Source of the DNA: Gordonia phthalatica | GTDB taxonomy: Bacteria; Actinomycetota; Actinomycetes; Mycobacteriales; Mycobacteriaceae | Length of the DNA: 64,000 bases | Reading direction: 5' to 3' | NCBI RefSeq assembly: GCF_001305675.1 | Contig: NZ_CP011853.1 | Span: 1,674,001-1,738,000, forward strand | Part shown: positions 11,579 through 20,629 of the stretch, piece by piece | How positions within the stretch are numbered: the stretch's first letter is position 1 | Layout of the letters: the number at the start of each line of letters is the position of its first letter | Translations under genes and position numbers: made by a program | Notes under the pieces: generated by a model | Databases searched by the model: none | What the model was told of the DNA's origin: nothing | The model's input: only the letters and a program-made list of their open reading frames with translations

Positions 11579-12882
11579 CGGTCCACACCTCCCATGACCG
11601 GGTCGATGCTCGCGACCGACGTGATGACGTCGGCCACCAGACCGCCCTCGCACATCGCGGCCACGGCCTGCAGGTTCGTGAACGACGGGTCGCGGAAATG
11701 AACGCGGTACGGGCGCGTCCCGCCGTCGGACACCACGTGCACGCCGAGCTCGCCGCGCGGCGACTCGATCGCCACGTAGCACTGGCCCGCGGGGACGCGC
11801 ATGCCCTCGGTCACCAACTTGAAGTGGTGGATCAGCGATTCCATCGACATGCCCATGATCTCGGCGATGTGTTCGGGCGAGTTGCCCATGCCGTCCGGGC
11901 CGACGGCCAGGTCGGCGGGCCACGCGAGCTTGCGGTCGGTCACCATCACCGGACCCGGCTCCAGCGCCTCTAGACACTGTCGGACGATCCGGACCGACTG
12001 CTTCATCTCCTCGACGCGGATGATGTACCGGCCGTACGAGTCGCAGCCGGTGTCGGTGATGACGTCGAAGTCGTAGTTCTCGTAACCGCAGTACGGCTCG
12101 GACTTGCGGAGGTCGTAGGGCAGTCCGGTCGACCGCAGCACCGGACCGGTGACGCCGAGCGCCATGCACCCGGTCAGGTCCAGATAGCCGACACCTTGCG
12201 TGCGGGCCTTCCAGATGTAGTTCTCGGTGAGGAGGTCCTCCACCTCGCGGATCTGCCCGGGCAGAGCGTCGAGGACGTCGGAGATCTTCTGCTCCACGCC
12301 CTCGGGGAGGTCCTGGGCGACGCCGCCGGGACGGACGAACGCGTGGTTCATTCGCAGTCCGGTGATGTCCTCGAAGAGGTCGAGGATGGTCTCGCGGGCG
12401 CCGAATCCGAGGAACATCGGGGTCACCGCGCCGAGCTCCATGCCGCCGGTCGCGAGGGCGACGAGGTGCGAGGCGATCCGGTTCAGCTCCATCAGCATCA
12501 CGCGGATGACGGAGGCTCGTTTCGGGATGTCGTCGGTGATGCCCAGGAGTTTCTCCACGGCGAGGCAGTAGGCCACCTCGTTGAAGAACGGGGAGAGGTA
12601 GTCCATGCGGGTCACGAAGGTGACGCCCTGCGTCCAGGTGCGGAACTCGAGGTTCTTCTCGATGCCGGTGTGCAGGTAGCCGATGCCGCACCGGGCCTCG
12701 GTGACGGTCTCGCCGTCGATCTCCAGGATCAGGCGCAGCACCCCATGCGTCGACGGATGCTGCGGCCCCATGTTGACGACGATCCGCTCGTCGTCCGGTC
12801 CCGATGCGGCGCGCTCTCGGACGGCGCGGACGACATCGTCCCAGTCGCGGCCGCTGGCGGTGTACGTGGTCTGCTCGGTCAT
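11575..12882 (-). CDS. nuoD: NADH-quinone oxidoreductase subunit D
   Basis: A 435-residue homologue of the [NiFe]-hydrogenase large subunit that forms the quinone pocket with NuoB. Conserved stretches seen are NMGPQHPSTHGVLRL near residue 37 with the quinone-head His, EKNLEFRTWTQGVTFVTRMDY, and the C-terminal FRDPSFTNLQAV. The start overlaps the nuoC stop by one base (TGATG) and the end overlaps nuoE by 4. Confidence 0.97.
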   Translation of the reverse strand: MTEQTTYTASGRDWDDVVRAVRERAASGPDDERIVVNMGPQHPSTHGVLRLILEIDGETVTEARCGIGYLHTGIEKNLEFRTWTQGVTFVTRMDYLSPFFNEVAYCLAVEKLLGITDDIPKRASVIRVMLMELNRIASHLVALATGGMELGAVTPMFLGFGARETILDLFEDITGLRMNHAFVRPGGVAQDLPEGVEQKISDVLDALPGQIREVEDLLTENYIWKARTQGVGYLDLTGCMALGVTGPVLRSTGLPYDLRKSEPYCGYENYDFDVITDTGCDSYGRYIIRVEEMKQSVRIVRQCLEALEPGPVMVTDRKLAWPADLAVGPDGMGNSPEHIAEIMGMSMESLIHHFKLVTEGMRVPAGQCYVAIESPRGELGVHVVSDGGTRPYRVHFRDPSFTNLQAVAAMCEGGLVADVITSVASIDPVMGGVDR

Positions 12883-13570
12883 CAGAAGTAGCGCCTCCGC
12901 TGGTCGGGCGGCGCAATGGTCGCGCCCTTGTACTCCACGGGAATGCCACCGAGCGGATAGTCCTTGCGCTGCGGGTGGCCCTCCCAGTCATCCGGCATCT
13001 CGATGCGGGTCAGCGACGGATGGCCGTCGAAGATGATGCCGAAGAAGTCGTAGGTCTCGCGCTCGTGCCAGTCGTTGGTGGGATAGACCGGCAACAGGGT
13101 GCTGATGTGCGGGTCGGAGTCCGGGACCGCGACCTCCAGCCGCATCCGGCGATTGTGGGTGATGGAGCGCAGCGGGTACACGGCGTGCAGCTCGCGGCCA
13201 GTCTCGTCGGGGTAGTGCACCCCGCTCACGCCGAGGCACAGTTCGAAGCGCAGCGACGGCTCGTCGCGCAGGGTGGCGGCCACCGGCAGCAGGTGCGTGC
13301 GGGGCACGTAGACGGTGAGGTCGCCGCGATCGACCACCACCTTGTCAACGGCGTCGTCGAAGGCGATGCCGCGGCGGGCGAGGCCCGCTTCCAGCTCGTC
13401 GACGATCTCGTCGAAGTATCCGCCGAACGGTCGGGACATGGTGCCCGGCATCGGAATCGGCGAGATCAGTCGGCCGTAGCCCGAGGTGTCGCCGGACCCC
13501 TTGTTCCCGAACAGACCGTGGCGGGTGCTGATGATCTCGCGGTCGGAGCCGGGGCGGGAGACCTCACCGC

Positions 13571-13574
<4 letters not shown>
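12882..13574 (-). CDS. nuoC: NADH-quinone oxidoreductase subunit C
   Basis: A 230-residue peripheral-arm scaffold subunit, separate from NuoD as in other actinobacteria (they are fused in E. coli). The family signature with ERETYDFFGIIFDGHPSL is present near residue 165, followed by PDDWEGHPQRKDYPLGG near the C-terminus. The ATG at 13574 overlaps the nuoB stop by 4 bases and fits the family length; the longer frame upstream is a shadow of nuoB. Confidence 0.96.
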
Positions 13575-14125
<551 letters not shown>

Positions 14126-14233
14126 CGTCGTGCCTCCTTGCATGCAGTGCGTTCGTGTCTCGCGGGAGCCGCCCGGGCGGTGGCCGGGTGGCGCGCGTGG
14201 TGCGTATTCGGTTGAGAAGTCAGTGGTGCCCGG

Positions 14234-14596
14234 TCAGTCCCAGCGGAGGCCTCCGCGGCGCCATTCGTAGGCGTAGGCGACCGACACGTTGACGATGAAC
14301 AGCGCGACGGCGATCAGCCCGAACCATCCGAGGCTCTCCGAGGCGACCGCCCACGGGTATAGGAAGACGATCTCGATGTCGAAGATGATGAACAGCATCG
14401 CGGTGAGGTAGTACTTCACCGGGAACCGCTGGACCAGCCCGGCGCTGGGCGGCAGCGTCTCGATGCCGCACTCGTAGGCTTCGAGCTTTGCGCGGTTGTA
14501 TCGGCGGGGGCCGACGATCGACGAGATGACCACTGAGACGACGGCGAACGCCACGGCGATCGCACCGAGGACGAGGATCGGTCCGTATGCGTTCAT
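14234..14596 (-). CDS. nuoA: NADH-quinone oxidoreductase subunit A, first gene of the operon
   Basis: A 120-residue, three-helix NDH-1 subunit next to the quinone site. The conserved AYECGIETLPPS loop holds the Cys that is accessible in the deactive enzyme, and FPVKYYLTAMLFIIFDIEIVF-like helices follow with the conserved acidic residues. The start at 14596 gives the standard length. As the first gene it should carry the operon promoter in the 298-base gap upstream. Confidence 0.96.
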   Translation of the reverse strand: MNAYGPILVLGAIAVAFAVVSVVISSIVGPRRYNRAKLEAYECGIETLPPSAGLVQRFPVKYYLTAMLFIIFDIEIVFLYPWAVASESLGWFGLIAVALFIVNVSVAYAYEWRRGGLRWD

Positions 14597-14894
14597 GCCC
14601 GCATCGCCTCCGCTTCTTCCGGCGAGTCTGAGACTGCTGTCACTATGTGTGTTCACCTGTGACTCAATCCACACCCTACTCACGTAAATGCGTGCACTGT
14701 GGGACTTCTCGGTGAAATCGCGGTGTCGCCGGGTATGGCCTGCGCGGGAACGGGTTCGGGGAGGTGATCGCGTGTCGGGTGCCGTCGGAACGGTCGATCG
14801 CGTGAACGACGGACTTCGACGCCGATGCCGCAATCGCGAGGTTGCACCTTAGAGTGAGCGTGATCGTGATCAGCGGCTCGACAAGGAGAGATGC
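14597..14894. promoter_or_regulatory. Divergent promoter region nuoA / Ser-Thr kinase, with a Crp-like dyad
   Basis: This gap must hold the nuo operon promoter and the promoter of the divergent kinase. At 14658-14673 the sequence is TGTGA-N6-CCACA, one mismatch from the mycobacterial cAMP-receptor-protein consensus TGTGA-N6-TCACA; its centre lies about 69 bases before the nuoA ATG. An overlapping TCAC-N2-GTGA dyad lies at 14653-14662. No convincing -35/-10 pair was recognised. The kinase has a clear AAGGAGAG ribosome site at 14883-14890. That the dyad is a Crp site is inference from sequence match only. Confidence 0.4.
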
Positions 14895-17183
14895 GTGACT
14901 GAGGCGGGGCAGTCGATCGGCGGCTACGAGGTGATCCGACGTCTGGGTGACGGTGGAATGGGCGAGGTCTTCCTTGTTCGCAATCCTCAGCTGAACCGGT
15001 TGGAGGCGCTCAAAGTGGTTTCGATCGACGGTCGTGCCCACCCCGAAGTCGCGGCAAGGTTCGAGCGTGAGGCGCAGGCCGCCGCGGCTCTGGCCCACCC
15101 GAACATCGTGACCATCTTCCGATACGGGATCGATCAGGATCAGCAGCGTCCCTGGTACACCATGACCTACCTCGACGGCGCGGACCTGTCCGGTGCCTCG
15201 CTGAATGTCCGCGAGACGCTGGTGGTCGTAGAGAAGGTTGCCGACGCACTCGACTACGCGCATCGGCAGGGGATGATCCACCGCGACGTGAAGCCCGCCA
15301 ACGTCATGGTCTCCCGCCGAAGCGACGGTGAACTCGACCGCGTCGTGCTCGTCGACTTCGGTATCGCGAAACTCGCTGAACTCACGGATCTGACGGCGAC
15401 GAATGGATTCGTGGGGACGCTGAACTACACTGCACCGGAGATCTTCGCCGGTGGGGCGGCGTCACCGGCCTCGGATCAGTACTCCCTGGCCTGCACCGTC
15501 TTCGAGTTGCTCACCGGCCGTCCGCCGTTTCCGTCGACGAGTCTCGCCGGCGCTGTAGGGGCCCATGTCAACCAGCCGGTTCCGGAGATCGCATCGCTGA
15601 GGCCCGAACTGTGGGGCGTAGACCCGGTGCTGCGGCGGGCGCTCGCGAAGAACCCGGCCGAACGCTTCGCGACCTGCCTGGAACTCTTGCGAGCACTCCG
15701 GTCGGTGTTGACGTCGGCCGACGGCTGGGGACGCGAAGACCCGACGGTGCGAACAGCTCCGGCACCCTCGGCTGTGGAGTCGGGTGCCACCTGGCCGCCG
15801 ATGGCTCGGCCGACAGCTGCTCATTACGGACCGCCGGCCCCGGTGCCGCAATACACGACGGTTCCGCAGTTCGACGGGAGTCCGTTCCTGATGGCGTCCT
15901 CGCCCAAGCAGAAATCGCGGAAGAAGCTCGGAGTGATGATCGCGGTGGTCGTACTTCTGCTCGCCGGCGGCGGTGTCACTGCTTGGTCGCTGTGGCCGAC
16001 CTCGGCGGAGACCGCCGACGAGTCGCCGTTGGCGGCGAAGAACATGTTGACGGTGGGGACGTTCAATGCCTGCGCGGTCGTCGATCATACGGCTTATTGC
16101 ATGGGCAAGAACCAGAGTGGTGCAGGCGGTGCGGGCAGCGGTAAGTATTCGGGGGAGTCGAAAGCCACTCGTGTCGTCGACCTCGACAATGTGTCGGCGG
16201 TCAGCACCGGGAGCGGGTTGGGTAATCCTGACGGGACTATGTCCGTTGCGACTTGTGCCATCGCGGCGGGGAAACCGTATTGCTGGGGTGAAGTGTCGGA
16301 TCTCCTAGAGCGAAAATATGAGGACGCACTTGTTCCGAAACTCGTGCCGGGTTTGACCGGAGCAACGTCGATCAGCACGAATACCTTGGTGGCGTGTGCC
16401 ATCGCGGACGCGGCTCTGTACTGCTGGGGTCGGTCTCCGGGAATCTTCCAGAGCCCTGTGCCGACACAGATTCCTTCACTCCGAGCAGTGACGGATGTCG
16501 ACGTCAGTTCGAGAACGTCGTGTGCGGTCGCAGGGGAAAAGCTCTTCTGCTGGGGAGGAAATGAGTCGGGACAGGTACTTGGACGCGAACCCGGCGACGA
16601 GTCTGCCAGTCCGATGGAGATCCGTGGCCTCGACGATGTTCGGCAGGTCACCGTTGGGGCGCGAAGCCTGATGAAGGTGGTCGACGGTAATCAGATACTG
16701 ACTCCCTTCCACAACGTGTGCGCGGTTGTTCGCACGAGCGCGTTCTGCTGGGGCGACAACCTTATGGGGCAGATCGGTAACGGCACTACCGAGCCGGTCT
16801 CGGTTCCGACTGAGGTACCTGGTCTGACGGGAGTCACGCAGATTTCGAGCGACGTCGGAACAACGTGTGCAGTCGCCGACGGCGACCTGTACTGCTGGGG
16901 GAACAACAAGTACGGGCAGCTCGGTGATGGAACCCGTGAGGACAAGTCGACGCCGCAGCGGGTCGCCGGATTGCCTGGATCTGTGGTTGCAGTCGAAGTC
17001 GGGAAGTCCGCCGTGTGTGCGAGGACTGACGGTGAGTCTGCGTGGCCAGGGGCCGGTGATGGTGCGGTCTACTGCTGGGGCGTCGATCAGGTGAAGCTCT
17101 GCAACTTCAATGACGAACGAACCGAGTGCCTGACGTCGCCTGTCATCACGAAGCCCAAGCGAGTCGAGTTCGCGCACTCCTGA
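14895..17183 (+). CDS. Membrane Ser/Thr protein kinase with extracellular RCC1-repeat domain
   Basis: A 762-residue Hanks-type kinase. Residues 11-270 form the kinase domain: glycine loop LGDGGMGEV (17-25), Lys40 of the ALK motif, HRDVKPAN with Asp131, DFG with Asp154 and APE near 182, so all catalytic residues are present. A Pro-rich linker leads to a single membrane helix at about 345-367. The outer part, about 385-760, holds RCC1/ATS1-type beta-propeller repeats marked by recurring YCWG and spaced Cys pairs (CAV...YCWG). Architecture suggests an outside signal read by the propeller and relayed to the cytoplasmic kinase; ligand and targets cannot be told. GTG start with AAGGAGAG upstream. 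It transcribes away from nuoA. Confidence 0.93.
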   Translation: MTEAGQSIGGYEVIRRLGDGGMGEVFLVRNPQLNRLEALKVVSIDGRAHPEVAARFEREAQAAAALAHPNIVTIFRYGIDQDQQRPWYTMTYLDGADLSGASLNVRETLVVVEKVADALDYAHRQGMIHRDVKPANVMVSRRSDGELDRVVLVDFGIAKLAELTDLTATNGFVGTLNYTAPEIFAGGAASPASDQYSLACTVFELLTGRPPFPSTSLAGAVGAHVNQPVPEIASLRPELWGVDPVLRRALAKNPAERFATCLELLRALRSVLTSADGWGREDPTVRTAPAPSAVESGATWPPMARPTAAHYGPPAPVPQYTTVPQFDGSPFLMASSPKQKSRKKLGVMIAVVVLLLAGGGVTAWSLWPTSAETADESPLAAKNMLTVGTFNACAVVDHTAYCMGKNQSGAGGAGSGKYSGESKATRVVDLDNVSAVSTGSGLGNPDGTMSVATCAIAAGKPYCWGEVSDLLERKYEDALVPKLVPGLTGATSISTNTLVACAIADAALYCWGRSPGIFQSPVPTQIPSLRAVTDVDVSSRTSCAVAGEKLFCWGGNESGQVLGREPGDESASPMEIRGLDDVRQVTVGARSLMKVVDGNQILTPFHNVCAVVRTSAFCWGDNLMGQIGNGTTEPVSVPTEVPGLTGVTQISSDVGTTCAVADGDLYCWGNNKYGQLGDGTREDKSTPQRVAGLPGSVVAVEVGKSAVCARTDGESAWPGAGDGAVYCWGVDQVKLCNFNDERTECLTSPVITKPKRVEFAHS

Positions 17184-17210
17184 CCGGCCTTCCCGACGCA
17201 CCCGGCCAAA

Positions 17211-17269
17211 CGCGTAACTCGCCGTCAGAAGCTGGATTCAGAATCCAGCTTCTGACGGCGAGATACGCG
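17211..17269. terminator. 59-bp near-perfect palindrome between convergent genes
   Basis: Twenty-nine-base arms pair with a single mismatch (17217 with 17263) around one central base at 17240. The inner 20 bases on each side are perfect. It lies 28 bases after the kinase stop and 20 bases before the stop of the opposing thiolase remnant, as expected of a bidirectional intrinsic terminator. No U-tract follows on either strand, which is common for high-GC actinobacteria. Confidence 0.65.
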
Positions 17270-17288
17270 GATGCGAGGTGTGCGGGGG

Positions 17289-17807
17289 TCAGACGCGTTC
17301 GAAGACGGCGGCGAGGCCCTGGCCGCCGCCGATGCACATGGTCTCCAGGCCGTAGCGGGCGTCGCGGCGGACCAGTTCGCGCGACAGGGTGGCGAGCATA
17401 CGACCGCCGGTGGCGCCCACCGGGTGGCCCAGGGAGATGCCGGAGCCGTGGATGTTGGTGCGCTCGAAGTCGGCGGCGGTGAACTTCCACTCGCGGGTGA
17501 CGGCGAGGGCCTCCGCGCGGCGAAGGCCTCGTTCAGCTCGATGACGTCGATGTCGGCGAGGGAGAGGTCGGCTTTGGCGAGGGCGGCTGCCGATGCGGGG
17601 ACCGGCCCGATGCCCATCACCTTCGGCTGCACGCCCGCGACCGCCCACGACACGAGTCGGACCAGCGGGGTCAGCCCCAGCTCGGCGGCCTTCTCGGGGG
17701 TGGTGACCAGGCACATCGACGCGGCGTCGTTCTGCCCGCTGGCGTTGCCGCGGTCACCGTCGATTCCGGATCCTCCCTACCGAGGATCGGGCGCAGCTTC
17801 GACAGCG
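17289..17807 (-). pseudogene. Acetyl-CoA acyltransferase (thiolase), C-terminal remnant with frameshifts
   Basis: Only the last half of a thiolase remains. Reading the minus strand from about 17800, the series SKLRPILGREDPEST, then NASGQNDAASMCLVTT, then ELNEAFAA, then SGISLGHPVGATGGR, then CIGGGQGLA follows the family order, but in three reading frames. One break is near 17745, where a GGG seems to have lost a G. The other is near 17518, just after the NEAFAA motif. The N-terminal half with the nucleophilic Cys is absent; at about 17807 the homology stops and an acyl-CoA dehydrogenase begins in the opposite direction. The late His and Cys motifs survive, but the product cannot be functional. 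Confidence 0.85.
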
Positions 17808-17808
17808 A

Positions 17809-18521
17809 CTCTCACCAACGGAGGGACGTCGACGCTCGTCGCCGCGCTGGTGAAGACCGATGAGGGGGCTGAGAAGCCGCACAAGAACCTCACCACCTTC
17901 CTCATCGAGAAGCCCGCGGGCTTCGGCGAGGTGGTTCCCGGTATCACCATCCCCGGGAAGATCGAGAAGATGGGCTACAAGGGCATCGACACCACCGAGC
18001 TGGTGTTCGACGGCTACCGCGCACCTGCCACCGACATCCTCGGCGGCGAACCCGGAAAGGGCTTCGGGCACATGATGGACGGCGTCGAGGTGGGCCGCGT
18101 CAACGTGTCGGCCCGCGCCTGCGGTGTCGCGCTCCGCAGTTTCGAGCTCGCCGCGAAGTACGCGCAGCAGCGTCGGACGTTCGGCAAGGCGATCGTCGAT
18201 CACCAGGCGATCGCGTTCAAGCTCGCCGAGATGGCGACGAAGGTCGAGGCCGCGCACCTGATGATGGTGAACGCGGCGCGGCTGAAGGACTCGGGCGATC
18301 GCAACGACGTCGCCGCGGGCATGGCCAAGTACCTCGCCAGCGAGTACTGCGCCGAAGTGACCCAGGAGAGCTTCCGCATCCACGGCGGCTACGGCTACTC
18401 CAAGGAGTACGAGATCGAACGACTGATGCGCGAGGCGCCCTTCCTGCTCATCGGCGAGGGCACCAGCGAGATCCAGAAGACCATCATCAGCAAGGGTGTG
18501 CTGCGCAGCTACGGGCTCTGA
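17809..18521 (+). pseudogene. Acyl-CoA dehydrogenase, C-terminal remnant
   Basis: About 236 residues matching the second half of an FAD-dependent acyl-CoA dehydrogenase: TNGGTSTL (end of the middle beta domain), LVFDGYRAP, GEPGKGFGHMM, QRRTFGKAI, FRIHGGYGYSKEYEIERLMREA and the final EGTSEIQKTIISKGVL. The first 150 or so residues, including the N-terminal helical domain, are missing, and the sequence joins an opposing thiolase fragment at about 17808. The open frame extends further left, but that part is antisense thiolase sequence. No start codon or ribosome site of its own is evident. Confidence 0.85.
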
Positions 18522-18594
18522 CCCGGCGGCCTCGCGGACTGGCGTCGTGCGCGCAGGTCCGACGGCAGTCCTGGGCGGGTACTTCCCGGTCCGC

Positions 18595-19020
18595 CTACTT
18601 CCGCGCAGGCTGCTTCAGAAGCCGGATGACGATCCGGGGAAGTTTTAGCGGATCGATCGGGAGGTTCGCGGTGGCGTCGGCGCGCGACCAGTCGGCGAGC
18701 CACCGGTCGGCCTGCCTGGCGATCAGCACCAGGAGCGGGGGACACGGCTCGTACTCGTCGCGGATCTGCTTGGCCAGCCCCATGCCGCCGGTGGGCGCCG
18801 CCTCCCCGTCCAGGATCGCCAGGTCGACGCCGCCGCGATCCAAGTGCGACAGCACCGTCGAAGCCGTCGCGACCTCGATGAACTGCAGGTCGGGAAGATC
18901 TGGATGAAGCTGCTCACCGAGCGCTCCAAGCACCTGCCGCCGCGTATTCGGATTATCCGAATAGACGAGCACGCGGAGTGTCACACGGTTGTCTGCGGAG
19001 GGGGAAGCCGGGCCGGTCAC
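18595..19020 (-). CDS. Stand-alone receiver-like protein, Rv3143-type
   Basis: A 141-residue single-domain response-regulator-like protein with no output domain. The acidic pocket residue in VLVYSDNP and the phospho-acceptor position in DLAILDGEA are present, followed by PTGGMGLAKQ. The conserved Thr/Ser and the Lys-Pro pair near the C-terminus are not: those stretches read VLIARQADRW and NLPIDPLKL. Sequence and position beside nuo match M. tuberculosis Rv3143 as I remember it, an orphan receiver reported to act on the Nuo complex by protein contact. GTG start. A role in tuning NDH-1 is inference from that homology and from the conserved neighbourhood. Confidence 0.85.
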   Translation of the reverse strand: MTGPASPSADNRVTLRVLVYSDNPNTRRQVLGALGEQLHPDLPDLQFIEVATASTVLSHLDRGGVDLAILDGEAAPTGGMGLAKQIRDEYEPCPPLLVLIARQADRWLADWSRADATANLPIDPLKLPRIVIRLLKQPARK

Positions 19021-19089
19021 GCCCTCGACCCTAGTGCGGTGCGGACGAACCCACGGTCGTTTCGGTCTGCCCCGAACGACCGGGGCGCT

Positions 19090-19923
19090 TCAGCTGCCGC
19101 CGCTGATCGCCCTCCGCACCCGGGCGCCGGCCCCGTCCACGGCCTCCAGGAGCGGGGATCCGCTCAGCAGTGCGACGACGAGTGCCGCGGTGAAGGCGTC
19201 GCCGAGCCCCTTGGCCGACGTCGGGATCTCCTCTCCCGCCATGAGCTCCAACGCGCCGGCGCGGACGATGACGTTCGCGATCTGATCGTCGGCCGGGTGC
19301 ACGCCGGTGACCACGATGTCGGCGTCCACGGCGGTCGGCAGATCGCGTGCGCGGCGGGCAATGGCATCGACGTCGTTCGTGTCGACTGGCCGGACCTCGC
19401 TGCCGTCCGCGGTCAGGTGCGCCAACTCGAACAGATTCGGCGTGAGGACCGAGGCGAGTGGAACTAGTGACTCCCGCAGTGCCGGTGCCACAGCGGGATC
19501 GGTGTAGAAGCCCACGTCGGCGTCGCCGAAGGTCGGGTCCAGGATCAGCGGAGGTCGGGCCTCCTCGTCCAGTCCGCGGTACCACGCGGCGATCGCGCGC
19601 GCCTGGTCGGGCGAGGCGAGGTATCCCACGGCGACGGCCTCGATGCCGGCAAGCAGCCCGGCGGCTGCGAGGTCGCGCAGCGACGCGGTGATCCACACAG
19701 CCGAGACATCGACGGTCTGGACCGATGGGTAGTGCGGCAGGTTGCTCAGCACGATCGTCGGGATCGCAGCACAGCGGATGCGGGCCTCATCGTAGACCGG
19801 GAGTCCGGCGTTGAGCCCCACCGAACCGAACGCGAGGTGCGAGCCGAAGACCAGGACCCGGGCCGGCCGCGGATCGAGTTCGAATCCGGAGGCGTCGTCG
19901 GTGGTGAAGATGTCGGTGGTCAC
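19090..19923 (-). CDS. pdxY: Pyridoxal/pyridoxamine kinase of the PfkB family
   Basis: A 277-residue ribokinase-fold protein expected to phosphorylate pyridoxal-type vitamers in B6 salvage. Family marks are SHLAFGSVGLNA at about residue 28 (substrate loop), DPTFGD at about 148, TPNLFELAHL at about 180, and the nucleotide/anion-hole motif KGLGDAFTAAL near 240, where Asp is the expected catalytic base. The motif has Leu where most members have Thr or Val. GTG start at 19923 overlaps the upstream gene's stop by 4 bases, so the two are co-translated. Other PfkB substrates cannot be ruled out. Confidence 0.85.
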   Translation of the reverse strand: MTTDIFTTDDASGFELDPRPARVLVFGSHLAFGSVGLNAGLPVYDEARIRCAAIPTIVLSNLPHYPSVQTVDVSAVWITASLRDLAAAGLLAGIEAVAVGYLASPDQARAIAAWYRGLDEEARPPLILDPTFGDADVGFYTDPAVAPALRESLVPLASVLTPNLFELAHLTADGSEVRPVDTNDVDAIARRARDLPTAVDADIVVTGVHPADDQIANVIVRAGALELMAGEEIPTSAKGLGDAFTAALVVALLSGSPLLEAVDGAGARVRRAISGGS

Positions 19924-20549
19924 CGCACGATTCTGTCAGGACACCGTGAGTCGGCGGCACTCCGCTCATCGAGGTACTCGGAGATCCGGTCCGACGACCA
20001 TCCGTGCGATTCGATCAGGCCTGCGGTGATCATCGCCCGATAGGGAGCGGTCGGCGGGACGTGCGGGACGTCGTCGATGCCGTGCGGGGCGGTGAACGTG
20101 AGGACCGGTGCGCCGTCGAGCGCTCCGACGCGCAACAGCTTCGAATACAGACCGCCGCCGCACAGATGCGAAGCGTCGTCGTGATTGAGCGCCAGCGGAT
20201 CGAGGAGCGCTCGCTCGACGACGCTGTCGGCGTGCGGGTCGCGGTCCATCTCCTGCACGGCGACATCGGCGAACTGCTCCGCGGTCACCAGATAGGCGCG
20301 GGCAGGCGTGGGGCCCGGTCGATCGTGATCGTAGAACGCCATGCCGCCGCCCCACGTGGTGGAGCGGCCGGCGAAGTAGATGCTGCCGGGGAGCGTCAAC
20401 GCCACCGAAGCCGCAGGCGGGGTGGCGTCGCGAGCACCGGGATAGGTTCGACGACCACCCTCCGGACGACCGCCCGCCAGGTAGCAGGCAAGTCGTGCGG
20501 CGCACAGGTTGGAGCCGTAGCTCGCGTACCAGACCTTCGGGGAACCCAT
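19920..20549 (-). CDS. GGCT-fold (gamma-glutamylcyclotransferase-like) protein
   Basis: A 209-residue protein that begins with the VWYASYGSNL motif typical of the BtrG/gamma-glutamylcyclotransferase-like fold, followed by a Pro/Gly-rich core. Actinobacterial relatives are often labelled histone deacetylase without basis. No signal peptide or membrane helix is seen. The real substrate is unknown; cyclotransferase chemistry is only the family default. It lies upstream of pdxY with a 4-base overlap, which suggests a shared job in vitamer or amino-acid-conjugate salvage, as inference. Confidence 0.7.
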   Translation of the reverse strand: MGSPKVWYASYGSNLCAARLACYLAGGRPEGGRRTYPGARDATPPAASVALTLPGSIYFAGRSTTWGGGMAFYDHDRPGPTPARAYLVTAEQFADVAVQEMDRDPHADSVVERALLDPLALNHDDASHLCGGGLYSKLLRVGALDGAPVLTFTAPHGIDDVPHVPPTAPYRAMITAGLIESHGWSSDRISEYLDERSAADSRCPDRIVR

Positions 20550-20629
20550 GGGATCGAGAGTAGAGCGTCGATCTCACGTTTCCTGCCGCCCGTGCGTCTG
20601 CTCTATGAATGTGTAGAGAGGTGATTGAC

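Noticed and set aside
17271..18521. 416-codon plus-strand frame read as one intact protein
   Set aside because: Its first 180 codons are antisense to the thiolase remnant; only the part after 17809 matches acyl-CoA dehydrogenase.
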